Assembly (NCBI GenBank): GCA_002478565.1 | Contig: DLPC01000007.1 | Location: 62,001-126,000 of the forward strand | Direction: 5' to 3' | Length of the DNA: 64,000 nucleotides | DNA from: Flavobacteriales bacterium UBA7468 | GTDB lineage: Bacteria > Bacteroidota > Bacteroidia > Flavobacteriales_D > Crocinitomicaceae | Part shown: positions 1-8,099 of the stretch, one piece after another | Numbering within the stretch: position 1 is the stretch's first letter | Layout: each line of letters begins with the position of its first letter | Translations under genes and position numbers: made by a program | Notes under the pieces: generated by a model | Told to the model about the DNA's origin: nothing | Seen by the model: the letters and a program-made list of their open reading frames with translations, nothing else | The model's database searches: none

Positions 1-17
1 CAGATGCCGGCTTTTTT
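1..17 (+). terminator. Right arm of a truncated terminator
   Basis: The first bases read AGATGCCGGC followed by seven T. This looks like the descending arm and U-tract of an intrinsic terminator for a plus-strand gene lying left of the window. The ascending arm is outside, so the hairpin cannot be confirmed. It would also close the convergent acyl-CoA synthetase gene. Confidence 0.4.
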
Positions 18-21
18 TATG

Positions 22-1788
22 CTAAGCAGGATAAATCTGCTGGTATGCTTCTTGGTATTTTTCAAGAATTTTCTTGCGCTTGAATTTCAGTGTTGGTGTC
101 AATTCGCCACCTTCAACTGTGAACTCATTCGGTAAGAGCTTAAATTGCTTAAGCTGTTCCCATGAACCATATTCCTTGTTGATCTCCACTAATTCGCGCT
201 CAATACGCTTATAAACTATATCCTGAGCCATGATCTCGGCATTGGAGAGCGCATCAAAATTGGCATCATGACGCTTAGCCCATTCCTTAACAAAGGAATA
301 ATTAGGAACAATGAACACAGCAGGAAACTTCTCGCCTTCGCCGATTACCATAGCTTGCTCGATAAAACGCGATTGCTTCAAGCGGTTTTCCATGGCTTGA
401 GGAACAATATATTTACCGCCAGAGGTTTTAAATATTTCTTTTTTGCGATCTGTAATGCGTAGGAATTTACCCTCTTGAAATTCTCCGATATCGCCAGTAC
501 AAAACCAGCCATCTGCATCAAAAACCTCTTTGGTCGCCTCTTCGTTTTTATAGTAACCCATCATGACGTTTGGTCCTTTCACCAAAATTTCTCCGTCGGG
601 TGCTATTTTTACATGTACTTTATCAACCAAAGGCCCTACTGATCCAATTCGGATTCCTGTATTAAAATTGTTTACAGAAACTACAGGAGAAGTTTCAGTA
701 AGACCATATCCTTCTAAAATGGGGATATCCGCAGCCAAGAAAATTCTTGCTAATCTTGGTTGTAAAGCAGCAGAACCAGAAGCAATTGCTTTTACATTTC
801 CACCCAATGCCTCTTGCCATTTTGAGAAAATCAGCTTGCGCGCAATGGCCAATTTCATTTTGTAAAAAGCAGACTTTCCTATTACATCGTAGTCTTCTGC
901 AACAGCCACTGCCCAATAAAAAAGTGCCTTTTTAATGCCCGACAATTCTTCGCCTTTGGCCATAATTTTGTCAAAAACTTTTTCAATAAGTCTAGGCACC
1001 GCTGAGAATACATCAGGTTTTACCTCACGTATGTTATCACCAATAGTTTCCATTGATTCGGCAAAATGTATCGAACAGCCAATGTACATATACAGATAAT
1101 GAAGCATGCGCTCATAGATATGACAAACGGGTAAAAAGCTCAAGACTTTTGAGTTTTTGTCGGCCGGAATAGGGTCAATACAAGCCGCAACCGTGGATAG
1201 AATATTGGCATGAGATAACATGACTCCTTTTGGATTACCGGTTGTGCCAGAAGTGTATATGATGGTAGCTAAATCTTCATTTTTAACAGCCTTCATACGT
1301 TCTTCAACTGCAGTTGGATCGATACTTCCTTTGTTAGCTTCAATTTCTGACCAATGTGTACAGTTAGGCAATTGATCAAAAGACATCAAGTGCTTCAGTG
1401 ACGGAACCTCAGCGCGAACAGATGTGATTTTATCTACCAATTCTTGATTTGAAACCACACACAATTCTACGCCTGCATCGTTGAGTATGAAACGGTAATC
1501 AGATTCAGAAATATTTGGATATAATGGGACTAATATCGCACCTACTTGTTGTACAGCGATATCCAAGATATTCCACTCTACCCGATTTGAACTGGCAACT
1601 GCCACTCGGTCACCAGCTTCGATTCCGAGCGCTATGAGCCCTCTAGAAACTTGCATAGCTGCGTCGAGAAAATCTGAAGTAGACATCGGAACCCAAATAC
1701 CTGCTGTTTTGGTGACAAACATATTGGCATTAGGATAATTCTTTAGTTGATGTCTTGGGACATCAAACAAGCGATCTATAGTTAGCAT
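22..1788 (-). CDS. Long-chain fatty acid--CoA ligase (AMP-forming)
   Basis: The 588-residue protein belongs to the AMP-dependent synthetase/ligase (ANL) superfamily and should activate fatty acids to acyl-CoA through an acyl-adenylate. The AMP-binding P-loop YTSGTTGNPKG lies at about residues 178-188, followed by the EGYGLTETSP adenylate motif, the GWFCTGD motif, and the DRKKEIFKTSGGKY hinge and catalytic-lysine region near the C terminus. Length and motif order fit the FadD15/FACL type found in Bacteroidota. The ATG at 1788 places the N-terminal domain as expected. It is the last gene of a minus-strand group with the anion symporter 40 bases upstream, and a palindrome (1813-1824) sits in that gap. 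Acyl chain-length preference cannot be read from the sequence. Confidence 0.93.
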   Translation of the reverse strand: MLTIDRLFDVPRHQLKNYPNANMFVTKTAGIWVPMSTSDFLDAAMQVSRGLIALGIEAGDRVAVASSNRVEWNILDIAVQQVGAILVPLYPNISESDYRFILNDAGVELCVVSNQELVDKITSVRAEVPSLKHLMSFDQLPNCTHWSEIEANKGSIDPTAVEERMKAVKNEDLATIIYTSGTTGNPKGVMLSHANILSTVAACIDPIPADKNSKVLSFLPVCHIYERMLHYLYMYIGCSIHFAESMETIGDNIREVKPDVFSAVPRLIEKVFDKIMAKGEELSGIKKALFYWAVAVAEDYDVIGKSAFYKMKLAIARKLIFSKWQEALGGNVKAIASGSAALQPRLARIFLAADIPILEGYGLTETSPVVSVNNFNTGIRIGSVGPLVDKVHVKIAPDGEILVKGPNVMMGYYKNEEATKEVFDADGWFCTGDIGEFQEGKFLRITDRKKEIFKTSGGKYIVPQAMENRLKQSRFIEQAMVIGEGEKFPAVFIVPNYSFVKEWAKRHDANFDALSNAEIMAQDIVYKRIERELVEINKEYGSWEQLKQFKLLPNEFTVEGGELTPTLKFKRKKILEKYQEAYQQIYPA

Positions 1789-1812
1789 ATTGTTGGTTTA
1801 GCCGTGAAAAAT

Positions 1813-1824
1813 AACAATATTGTT
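1813..1824. promoter_or_regulatory. 12-bp palindrome before the acyl-CoA ligase
   Basis: AACAATATTGTT is a perfect palindrome 25 bases upstream of the acyl-CoA ligase ATG, with further ACAAT/ATTGT half-sites around it. It could be an operator for a fatty-acid regulator, but AT-rich palindromes of this length also arise by chance. Confidence 0.3.
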
Positions 1825-1828
1825 TCAA

Positions 1829-3142
1829 TTATTGTAACAAAACAATAAAAAGGCTAATGAGAATTAAGCTGATCAGATTTAAGACGAAGCCTATTCGGAC
1901 CATTTGTTTGATCTTTAAGTAGCCTGATCCAAAAACGATTGCATTTGGTGGCGTACCAACGGGCATCATGAAAGCCAAACTAGCGCCAAGCGTAAGTGCC
2001 ATTGCTAAAGGAAACAAGGGTGTTTGGGTTTGTTGAGCAAATACACCAACAATGGGAATAAATACGGTTACCATTGCCAAATTTGATAATACTTCAGAAA
2101 TAAATATGGCTAATGTGGTCAATAAAACAATTAAAAGTACCGGGTTGATGCCTTTCGCAAAATCAAAATGTTCGGACAAACTTTGAAGGATGCCATTTTT
2201 TTCAAGCATGGCAGCAAGTGCCAAGCCCCCTCCGAACAGCAAGAGTATACCCCACGGTAATTTCTCGGTATCAGACCATTTTAACAACGTTTGTTTGCCT
2301 TCCCCGCTTGGCAGAAGAAATAAAGCCAAAGCACCTAGTATTGCTGCGTTTTCGTCTCGGTAAGGAATGCCTGTCAAGTTAACAAAAGGCTCTCTAAAGA
2401 TCCAAAGCGTGGCTACAACTGAAAAAATCCAAAGGACGCGTTTCTGAGGTTTGGACCAAGGCAAGGTATGAAAATGAAGGTCGTGGACATCTTTGCGTTC
2501 TGCACCGAGTAAATAGTGAAAGTACAGGTACATCAATAATAAAAGAAGGATAGCTAGCGGTAGGCCTATTTTCATCCAATCAAAAAAACTTACTTGGATA
2601 TGAAAGTTTTCTGCAAGAATGGATGCCATCTGCGTATTTGGAGGCGAACCAATTAATGTGCCTATTCCACCAATGTTGGCGGCATAAGCCACAGACAGCA
2701 TTAAAAGAGCACTGAAACGAGACTCTCGGTGTGGAATCGGCATCGCTTCAATAACCGCTACAGCCATAGGTAACATCATGAGCGCGGTAGCCGTGTTGGA
2801 GATCCACATAGAAATGAGCCCCGTACTGAGTATAAAGCCCAAAAGTATTTTCGATTTTTGATCGCCAACAACCGCAATGATGCGGCGAGCAATTTGTTCG
2901 TGCACACCCCATTTTTCTAGCCCCAAGGCAAGTACAAAACCGCCGAAAAACAAAAATATGTTGGCATCTCCGTAACAAGACGCTAGGTCTTTTGGTGAGA
3001 GCAAGCCAAGCGGTGCACCAAAAAGGATGGGTAATAGTGCTGTAAGGTATACGGGAATCCACTCCGTGATCCAGAGAAGGATCATGAGGCCCGCTAAGAT
3101 AAGTGCTAATGAAAAGGGATCTATGCCAAGCATAGATGACAT
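1829..3142 (-). CDS. SLC13/DASS family anion:sodium symporter
   Basis: The 437-residue, strongly hydrophobic protein has about eleven predicted membrane segments. It carries family signatures of divalent anion:Na+ symporters: an SNTATALMMLP stretch in the first half and a matching SNLAM helix-turn in the second half, followed by MPVGTPPNAIVFGSG near the C terminus. These SNT-like repeats form the substrate and sodium site in characterised homologues. It probably imports dicarboxylates, sulfate or similar anions across the inner membrane; the substrate is not readable. Its ATG at 3142 directly abuts the stop of the small upstream gene, so the two are probably co-transcribed. Confidence 0.9.
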   Translation of the reverse strand: MSSMLGIDPFSLALILAGLMILLWITEWIPVYLTALLPILFGAPLGLLSPKDLASCYGDANIFLFFGGFVLALGLEKWGVHEQIARRIIAVVGDQKSKILLGFILSTGLISMWISNTATALMMLPMAVAVIEAMPIPHRESRFSALLMLSVAYAANIGGIGTLIGSPPNTQMASILAENFHIQVSFFDWMKIGLPLAILLLLLMYLYFHYLLGAERKDVHDLHFHTLPWSKPQKRVLWIFSVVATLWIFREPFVNLTGIPYRDENAAILGALALFLLPSGEGKQTLLKWSDTEKLPWGILLLFGGGLALAAMLEKNGILQSLSEHFDFAKGINPVLLIVLLTTLAIFISEVLSNLAMVTVFIPIVGVFAQQTQTPLFPLAMALTLGASLAFMMPVGTPPNAIVFGSGYLKIKQMVRIGFVLNLISLILISLFIVLLQ

Positions 3143-3403
3143 TTATTTGTTGAGGCCGTTGAGCGCGTCTACGAAGTAAACAGCCTTTGCTTCGACCTCT
3201 GAAGCGATGGCTCTGAACTCAGCTTTACCTTTTGCTTTGTTGATTTTTGAAAGCATGGCATCTTGAAAATCTGCTGCTTCGTCGATTAATTTTGCTGAAT
3301 TTTCAGATTTAGAAGGAGCTGTCATTTCGAAAAAGAAACATTCTTCTACGACGTCAAATACCATTTCATTGATATTTCTTTTGAGGATACGTTTGTTGGC
3401 CAT
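3143..3403 (-). CDS. Small conserved-looking protein, function unknown
   Basis: This is an 86-residue soluble protein starting at the ATG at 3403 (MANKRILKRN...). A longer frame to 3496 would run into the divergent rlmI gene and is not supported. It is helical and charged, with no signal peptide, membrane segment or motif I recognise. It sits between the rlmI promoter region and the symporter gene, whose ATG touches its stop codon. A -7-like element TACATTTA (3418-3425) stands 14 bases upstream. I recall small proteins of similar character in other Bacteroidota but cannot assign a role. Confidence 0.75.
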   Translation of the reverse strand: MANKRILKRNINEMVFDVVEECFFFEMTAPSKSENSAKLIDEAADFQDAMLSKINKAKGKAEFRAIASEVEAKAVYFVDALNGLNK

Positions 3404-3417
3404 AACTTGATTTTTGG

Positions 3418-3425
3418 TAAATGTA
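3418..3425 (-). promoter_or_regulatory. Possible -7 element for the 86-residue protein
   Basis: TACATTTA on the minus strand matches TAnnTTTG at seven of eight positions, with 14 bases before the ATG at 3403. It lies inside the 46-base divergent gap shared with rlmI. Confidence 0.4.
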
Positions 3426-3438
3426 CGCTTTTTCAAGC

Positions 3439-3446
3439 TATTTTTG
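3439..3446 (+). promoter_or_regulatory. Bacteroidota -7 element for rlmI
   Basis: TATTTTTG is an exact TAnnTTTG match, ending only three bases before the rlmI ATG (3450). A TTTG at 3413-3416 lies 22 bases upstream. If used, transcription would start at or next to the start codon, giving a leaderless mRNA. Confidence 0.5.
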
Positions 3447-3449
3447 CAC

Positions 3450-4625
3450 ATGTTATATCCCCTTCTGACCATTACTAAAGGCAAGGAACAATCCATTTAT
3501 CGTAAACATCCATGGGTATTTTCTGGAGCCATTGCAGATCAAACTGATGAATTACAAGATGGTGACATCGTTTGTTTGACCACCAAAAAACAGCAAGTAT
3601 TGGGTGTTGGCCATTATCAGCACGCCACCATTGCGGTCAGAATGCTCAGTTTTGATTACGAAGTCATTGACCAAGCATTTTACGAACGCAGGCTTGCCAA
3701 TGCTTTTGAGCTACGTAAAAAAATTGGTTTGCTTAGTAAGGACAACAATATCTTCAGACTTTGTCATGGCGAAGGAGATCAACTTCCAGGCTTGATCATC
3801 GACTTTTATGCAGGTGTGGCTGTCATTCAATGCCATTCCATTGGAATGTACAAACAAGTAGAGACCATTGCTGCTGCACTGGTAGCGGTAATGGGTAAAG
3901 AACTAAAAGCTGTCTACTCTAAATCTTCCGATACCTTGCCCAAACGTCAAGAAGTGCAAGATTCTTATTTGTATGGCTCGGTATCTGTTCCTCATTTGGC
4001 GATTGAAAATAGTGTCAAGTATCACATTGACTGGATCAATGGACAAAAGACCGGCTTTTTCATCGATCAACGAGAAAACCGCGCTTTACTCGGAAAATAC
4101 GCCAGCGGAAAAAAGGTACTCAATACTTTTTGTTATTCAGGAGGTTTTAGCCTTCAAGCGCTGCACCACAAAGCCAGTTTAGTGCATTCCTTGGACAGCT
4201 CTAAAAAAGCCATCGGTCTCACCGATGACAACGTCGCATTAAACGGATTTCAGGACAATCATGCGTCAATAGTAGATGATGCCATGGATTACATGAAAGA
4301 GCTACCCGAAGACTACGATATTATAGTGCTTGACCCTCCGGCTTTTGCAAAGCACCGAGACAAAAGGCACCAGGCCATTCAAGGATACAAAAGACTCAAT
4401 GCGCATGCCATTCGTCAAATTAAACCGGGTGGATTTATTTTTACTTTTTCTTGCTCTCAGGTGGTCGATACGCAATTATTCACCAATACTGTCATTGCAG
4501 CAGCGATAGATGCTGGGAGGTCTTGCAGAATTCTAGAACAATTACACCAACCCGCAGACCACCCCATCCAAGCTTTTCATCCTGAAGGGGCCTACCTAAA
4601 AGGCCTTGTAATTCAAATTGATTAA
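3450..4625 (+). CDS. rlmI: 23S rRNA m5C1962 methyltransferase RlmI
   Basis: The 391-residue class I rRNA large-subunit methyltransferase uses S-adenosylmethionine to make 5-methylcytosine in 23S rRNA. An N-terminal PUA domain (about residues 1-75, with RKHPWVFSGAI) is followed by a Rossmann methyltransferase domain containing VLNTFCYSGGFS (SAM-binding), LDPPAFAK and the FTFSCS segment whose cysteine fits the catalytic position. The ATG at 3450 is chosen because its product aligns with the N terminus of known RlmI proteins; an upstream TTG at 3414 would add 12 unlikely residues. It heads an operon with the MATE gene (TAATG overlap) and fmt. Confidence 0.92.
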   Translation: MLYPLLTITKGKEQSIYRKHPWVFSGAIADQTDELQDGDIVCLTTKKQQVLGVGHYQHATIAVRMLSFDYEVIDQAFYERRLANAFELRKKIGLLSKDNNIFRLCHGEGDQLPGLIIDFYAGVAVIQCHSIGMYKQVETIAAALVAVMGKELKAVYSKSSDTLPKRQEVQDSYLYGSVSVPHLAIENSVKYHIDWINGQKTGFFIDQRENRALLGKYASGKKVLNTFCYSGGFSLQALHHKASLVHSLDSSKKAIGLTDDNVALNGFQDNHASIVDDAMDYMKELPEDYDIIVLDPPAFAKHRDKRHQAIQGYKRLNAHAIRQIKPGGFIFTFSCSQVVDTQLFTNTVIAAAIDAGRSCRILEQLHQPADHPIQAFHPEGAYLKGLVIQID

Positions 4626-5953
4626 TGCTTGCACTGAACTACCGCACAATTTTAGGCGTAGCCCTCCCAATGATGGTTACCGGATTCATTCAGTCTATCG
4701 TCTTACTGACTGATGCCTCCTTGATTGCGCGACATTCTACCGCCGCCTTTGATGCTGTTGGCAATGCAGGGCTATTATACGTCACACTCTATATGTGTTT
4801 GGCTGGAATGGCCGACGGCGCACAAATCATCATTGCCCGTCGCATTGGTCAAGACAGACCCGACCTTATTGGTCAAGTTTTTGGCACTACGGTTTGGGTA
4901 CTTATGGCCCTCGCTGTGATACTTTTTATGGTTTTGTATTTCATTATGCCTTCCTTGGTCTATACCTATTCAGCACAAAAGGAAATCGCAGAACTACAAG
5001 GGATTTACATCGAACAACGGAGCTTTTCCTTGTTTTTTGCCATGATTACCTTGTCGATTCAATCTTTTTTCTTGGCTGAAGGAAAATCTTGGGTAGTACT
5101 CGTAACTTCATTACTTACCGCGAGTTCTAATGCACTTTTGGCCTACTTACTCATATTTGGAGAATGGGGTTTACCTGAACTTGGCATAAAAGGTGCAGCG
5201 CTAGCTTCTATGTGTGCAGATGCCATTGGAATGTTCAGCATGTTGGGTTTTTTATGGTTTTCTCAGGAAAGGTTCAAATACAAACTCCTTTCCTACTTCA
5301 AGTTACACATAGGTTCGCTTAAAGAATTACTCAAAGTTGGTAGCCCGCTATTATTACAAGGCTTTTCAGCACTTGCCACTTGGACCCTCTTTTTTACATG
5401 GCTCGAGCAAAAAGGCACCTTTGATTTAACCGTATCACAAAATATTCGCTCCATTTATTTCTTGGCATTTGTACCTATTTGGGGTTTTGCAGGCACAACC
5501 AAAACTTATATTTCTCAGTATCTAGGCGCTAAAAAGTTTGATCAAATCCCGCTGATCCAGAAAAGGATTCAATTGCTGACCTTAGGTTTTATGTTGCTCA
5601 CTTTTCATGGTGCTGTGCTTTATCCAGAAGCGATGATTCGGATGGTCAATCCTGCCGAAATGTATGTGGCCAAAAGTGCCGATATATTAAGGTTAATTGC
5701 CGTTTCAATTTTAGTTTTTGGTTTCATCTCGGTATATTTTCAAACGATTCACGGCAGTGGTAACACTTTACACTCTATGCTGATAGAATTTTTTACAGTA
5801 GGTGTATATGCGCTGTTTTGTTATTTGTTTATCAAAGTTTGGAACCTCGATATTTTTTGGATTTGGACTGTGGAATATATTTATTTCGGTTTACTTGGAC
5901 TTATTTCCATTCTGTATTTAAAAAAGGTTAATTGGCAAAATAAGAAAGTATGA
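4625..5953 (+). CDS. MATE family efflux transporter
   Basis: The 442-residue integral membrane protein has about twelve predicted helices in two similar halves, fitting the multidrug and toxic compound extrusion family, which exports organic cations or metabolites using Na+ or H+ gradients. The N-terminal run GVALPMMVTGFIQSIVLLTD resembles MATE helix 1, with an early aspartate. The ATG overlaps the rlmI stop (TAATG) and its own stop overlaps the fmt start (ATGA), so the three genes look translationally coupled. The association with RNA-modification and translation genes is probably organisational rather than functional. The substrate is unknown. Confidence 0.88.
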   Translation: MLALNYRTILGVALPMMVTGFIQSIVLLTDASLIARHSTAAFDAVGNAGLLYVTLYMCLAGMADGAQIIIARRIGQDRPDLIGQVFGTTVWVLMALAVILFMVLYFIMPSLVYTYSAQKEIAELQGIYIEQRSFSLFFAMITLSIQSFFLAEGKSWVVLVTSLLTASSNALLAYLLIFGEWGLPELGIKGAALASMCADAIGMFSMLGFLWFSQERFKYKLLSYFKLHIGSLKELLKVGSPLLLQGFSALATWTLFFTWLEQKGTFDLTVSQNIRSIYFLAFVPIWGFAGTTKTYISQYLGAKKFDQIPLIQKRIQLLTLGFMLLTFHGAVLYPEAMIRMVNPAEMYVAKSADILRLIAVSILVFGFISVYFQTIHGSGNTLHSMLIEFFTVGVYALFCYLFIKVWNLDIFWIWTVEYIYFGLLGLISILYLKKVNWQNKKV

Positions 5954-6909
5954 AAAAATCATTGCGCATTGTTTTCATGGGAACTCCCGCATTTGCGGTC
6001 CGTATCTTAGACGAATTGCACCAAAGTCAACACCAGATTGTTGGTGTAGTCACGGTGGCTGATAAACCCGCTGGTCGGGGTCAACTTTTGCATCAGAGTG
6101 CAGTGAAGCAATATGCACTTGAACAGCAATTGCCCTTGGCCCAACCTGAAAAATTACGAGACGATACTTTCATTGAACAATTGAAGTCTTGGGGGGCCGA
6201 CGTCTTTGTGGTTGTTGCATTTCGTATGCTCCCTGATATTGTATGGAAATTACCTCCACTTGGCACTTTTAATTTACATGCGAGTTTACTTCCGGCCTAC
6301 AGAGGTGCTGCACCGATCAATTGGGCACTCATTAATGGCGATACTAAAACAGGCGTCACGACTTTCTTAATCAATGAACAAATTGATGCCGGTGCAATTC
6401 TTAAACAAGCTGAGGTGCACATTACTCCCGATATGAATGTAGGAGAATTACATGATCAACTACAGGAATTAGGCGCAAAACTCAGCTTAGAAACTTGTAA
6501 TGACCTTGCTGATGGTCTGATCACACCCATCATGCAAACAGCCATTGATGGCAAAAGTGCATTGGCTCCAAAATTATTCAAGGAAAACACCATGATTGAT
6601 TGGCAACAGACACCGAACGATATTCACAACCTCATTAGAGGCTTGAATCCTTATCCAGGAGCCTGGTGCAAATTATGGTCAAGTATTAAAAACGATTGGG
6701 TTCAGTTCAAAATTTTTGAGTCCGAACTCACAGCGCTACCATGCGAACGAAGAACCGGACCAGAGGCACATAAAACAGGTATACTGTTCCCGTGCAAAAA
6801 CGGAAATCTCCTGATTCATTCCTTACAAATGGAAGGTAAAAAACGCATGGATGCTAAAGCGTTTATGGCTGGCAACGACTTATCGCAGTTGACTTACTTT
6901 CTTCAATAA
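5950..6909 (+). CDS. fmt: Methionyl-tRNA formyltransferase
   Basis: The 319-residue enzyme transfers a formyl group from 10-formyltetrahydrofolate to Met-tRNAfMet for translation initiation. The N-terminal formyltransferase domain starts with IVFMGTPAFAV and contains NLHASLLPAYRGAAPINW at about residues 108-125, with the catalytic Asn and His, and the aspartate in EQIDAGAIL at about 147. The C-terminal OB-like domain follows (IDWQQTPNDIHNLIRGLNPYPGA). Length is normal for the family. It is the last gene of the rlmI-MATE-fmt operon; its stop lies 13 bases from the stop of the convergent gene. Confidence 0.97.
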   Translation: MKKSLRIVFMGTPAFAVRILDELHQSQHQIVGVVTVADKPAGRGQLLHQSAVKQYALEQQLPLAQPEKLRDDTFIEQLKSWGADVFVVVAFRMLPDIVWKLPPLGTFNLHASLLPAYRGAAPINWALINGDTKTGVTTFLINEQIDAGAILKQAEVHITPDMNVGELHDQLQELGAKLSLETCNDLADGLITPIMQTAIDGKSALAPKLFKENTMIDWQQTPNDIHNLIRGLNPYPGAWCKLWSSIKNDWVQFKIFESELTALPCERRTGPEAHKTGILFPCKNGNLLIHSLQMEGKKRMDAKAFMAGNDLSQLTYFLQ

Positions 6910-6922
6910 GTTAACTCAAATT

Positions 6923-8071
6923 CTATTGAGGTATATTCATTGAAATACCAAAACGAATTGGAAATTGCCCAATTGTTGTGCCGTTTTTAAAAGTACTCAA
7001 CAATGCATAATTGACAAAAGCTCCAACTGGGCCATATCCTAGACGTAAGGATGCATCCAAAATGAAAGGATTTAAATTGAATTTAGATCGAGTCACCCAT
7101 TCAAACTTATCGCCGTTTTCATAAGTGCCCGTTTGGCGATGATGGCTATAGATTCTTACACCACCTAAAACACCAGCATTCAAATAAAATGCTTTCTTAA
7201 AACTACTACTCGTAGCAAATTCAAACATAAGAGGCATTGTAAAGTAGGCGCCGTATAAAGAACTGCGTTTGAAATTTTGACTATTATCTAACACTGCAGA
7301 AACACTCGAAGAATCGTGTTGTAGCGCGTACTGTGCTTTGTAATCTGTGTTGATAAAGCTGAAGCCATATCCTGTTAACAATCCAAAATGATCTGAGAAA
7401 AGTCTGAATTTGTGCGCAAATAAATTCATATTAAATACAGTGCTCTTCAAGGGAATGTTTTGCCATTCTGGATGAGTGGCAAATTTTGGATCAAAACCTA
7501 AAAAAGCATTGGTATTGAGTTGTATGCCTAATTCAAAACCTGCCCAGTGCGCGGAGTTTTTATCCTCGATAAAATCTTCGTCGAATTCAAAATCATCATC
7601 TTCAAGATCTATATCAAAGAGTAAAGTCAGTCTGTTGGTAGATACTACCGGCTCATCAAACTCATTGGTAGCAGGTATCCAGTTTGGCATTGTTCTAATG
7701 ATATCGAGTGCGGCTGAATCGAGCGAGGCGTTATAACCCATTTCAATCAATGGATTGACAATTTCCCCTTTTGGGTTGACCTCAAAAACAACATAAACTT
7801 GCTCACCAAAAGGAAATACCTCATTGGTATCTTTAAAAATAAATTCCTCAATTTTAGAATTCAGGTAAACCTGTAAAGAGTCTGGCCCTCCAGGAAAACT
7901 TGCGGCACTTGGGCCCGCTGATTCCATGGCCACGTTATTTACCTGAACTTCCATTGGTGGCTCTACCTCTTCAAGCACCTCTTGTTGAGGAACTTCAGTA
8001 GGTTTTTCAATCACTTGAGCACTAAAATAAAGGGTACTGAATACAAACCCAACGAGTAAAGAAAATTTCAT
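6923..8071 (-). CDS. TonB C-terminal-like domain fused to an outer-membrane barrel
   Basis: This 382-residue secreted protein has a Sec signal (about residues 1-19, ending FSAQ), a proline/glutamate-rich stretch, then a TonB_C-like domain at about 55-155 with the usual FPGG start, a VYVVFEVNPKGEI strand pair and MPNWIPA. Residues about 175-382 read as alternating strands ending NIPQ, like a porin-type eight-stranded barrel. There is no inner-membrane anchor, so it is not a conventional TonB. The ATG at 8071 is preferred over a TTG at 8074. It lies 28 bases after the TPP-controlled receptor gene and may be co-transcribed, although it has a -7-like box of its own. The pairing is what is seen; a role in thiamine uptake is inference. 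Confidence 0.8.
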   Translation of the reverse strand: MKFSLLVGFVFSTLYFSAQVIEKPTEVPQQEVLEEVEPPMEVQVNNVAMESAGPSAASFPGGPDSLQVYLNSKIEEFIFKDTNEVFPFGEQVYVVFEVNPKGEIVNPLIEMGYNASLDSAALDIIRTMPNWIPATNEFDEPVVSTNRLTLLFDIDLEDDDFEFDEDFIEDKNSAHWAGFELGIQLNTNAFLGFDPKFATHPEWQNIPLKSTVFNMNLFAHKFRLFSDHFGLLTGYGFSFINTDYKAQYALQHDSSSVSAVLDNSQNFKRSSLYGAYFTMPLMFEFATSSSFKKAFYLNAGVLGGVRIYSHHRQTGTYENGDKFEWVTRSKFNLNPFILDASLRLGYGPVGAFVNYALLSTFKNGTTIGQFPIRFGISMNIPQ

Positions 8072-8085
8072 CAACTAATTTTTGC

Positions 8086-8093
8086 TAAAGATA
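8086..8093 (-). promoter_or_regulatory. Possible internal -7 element
   Basis: TATCTTTA on the minus strand matches TAnnTTTG at seven of eight positions and ends 14 bases before the ATG at 8071. It would allow the barrel protein to be expressed independently of the riboswitch. Confidence 0.35.
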
Positions 8094-8099
8094 CGAGTT

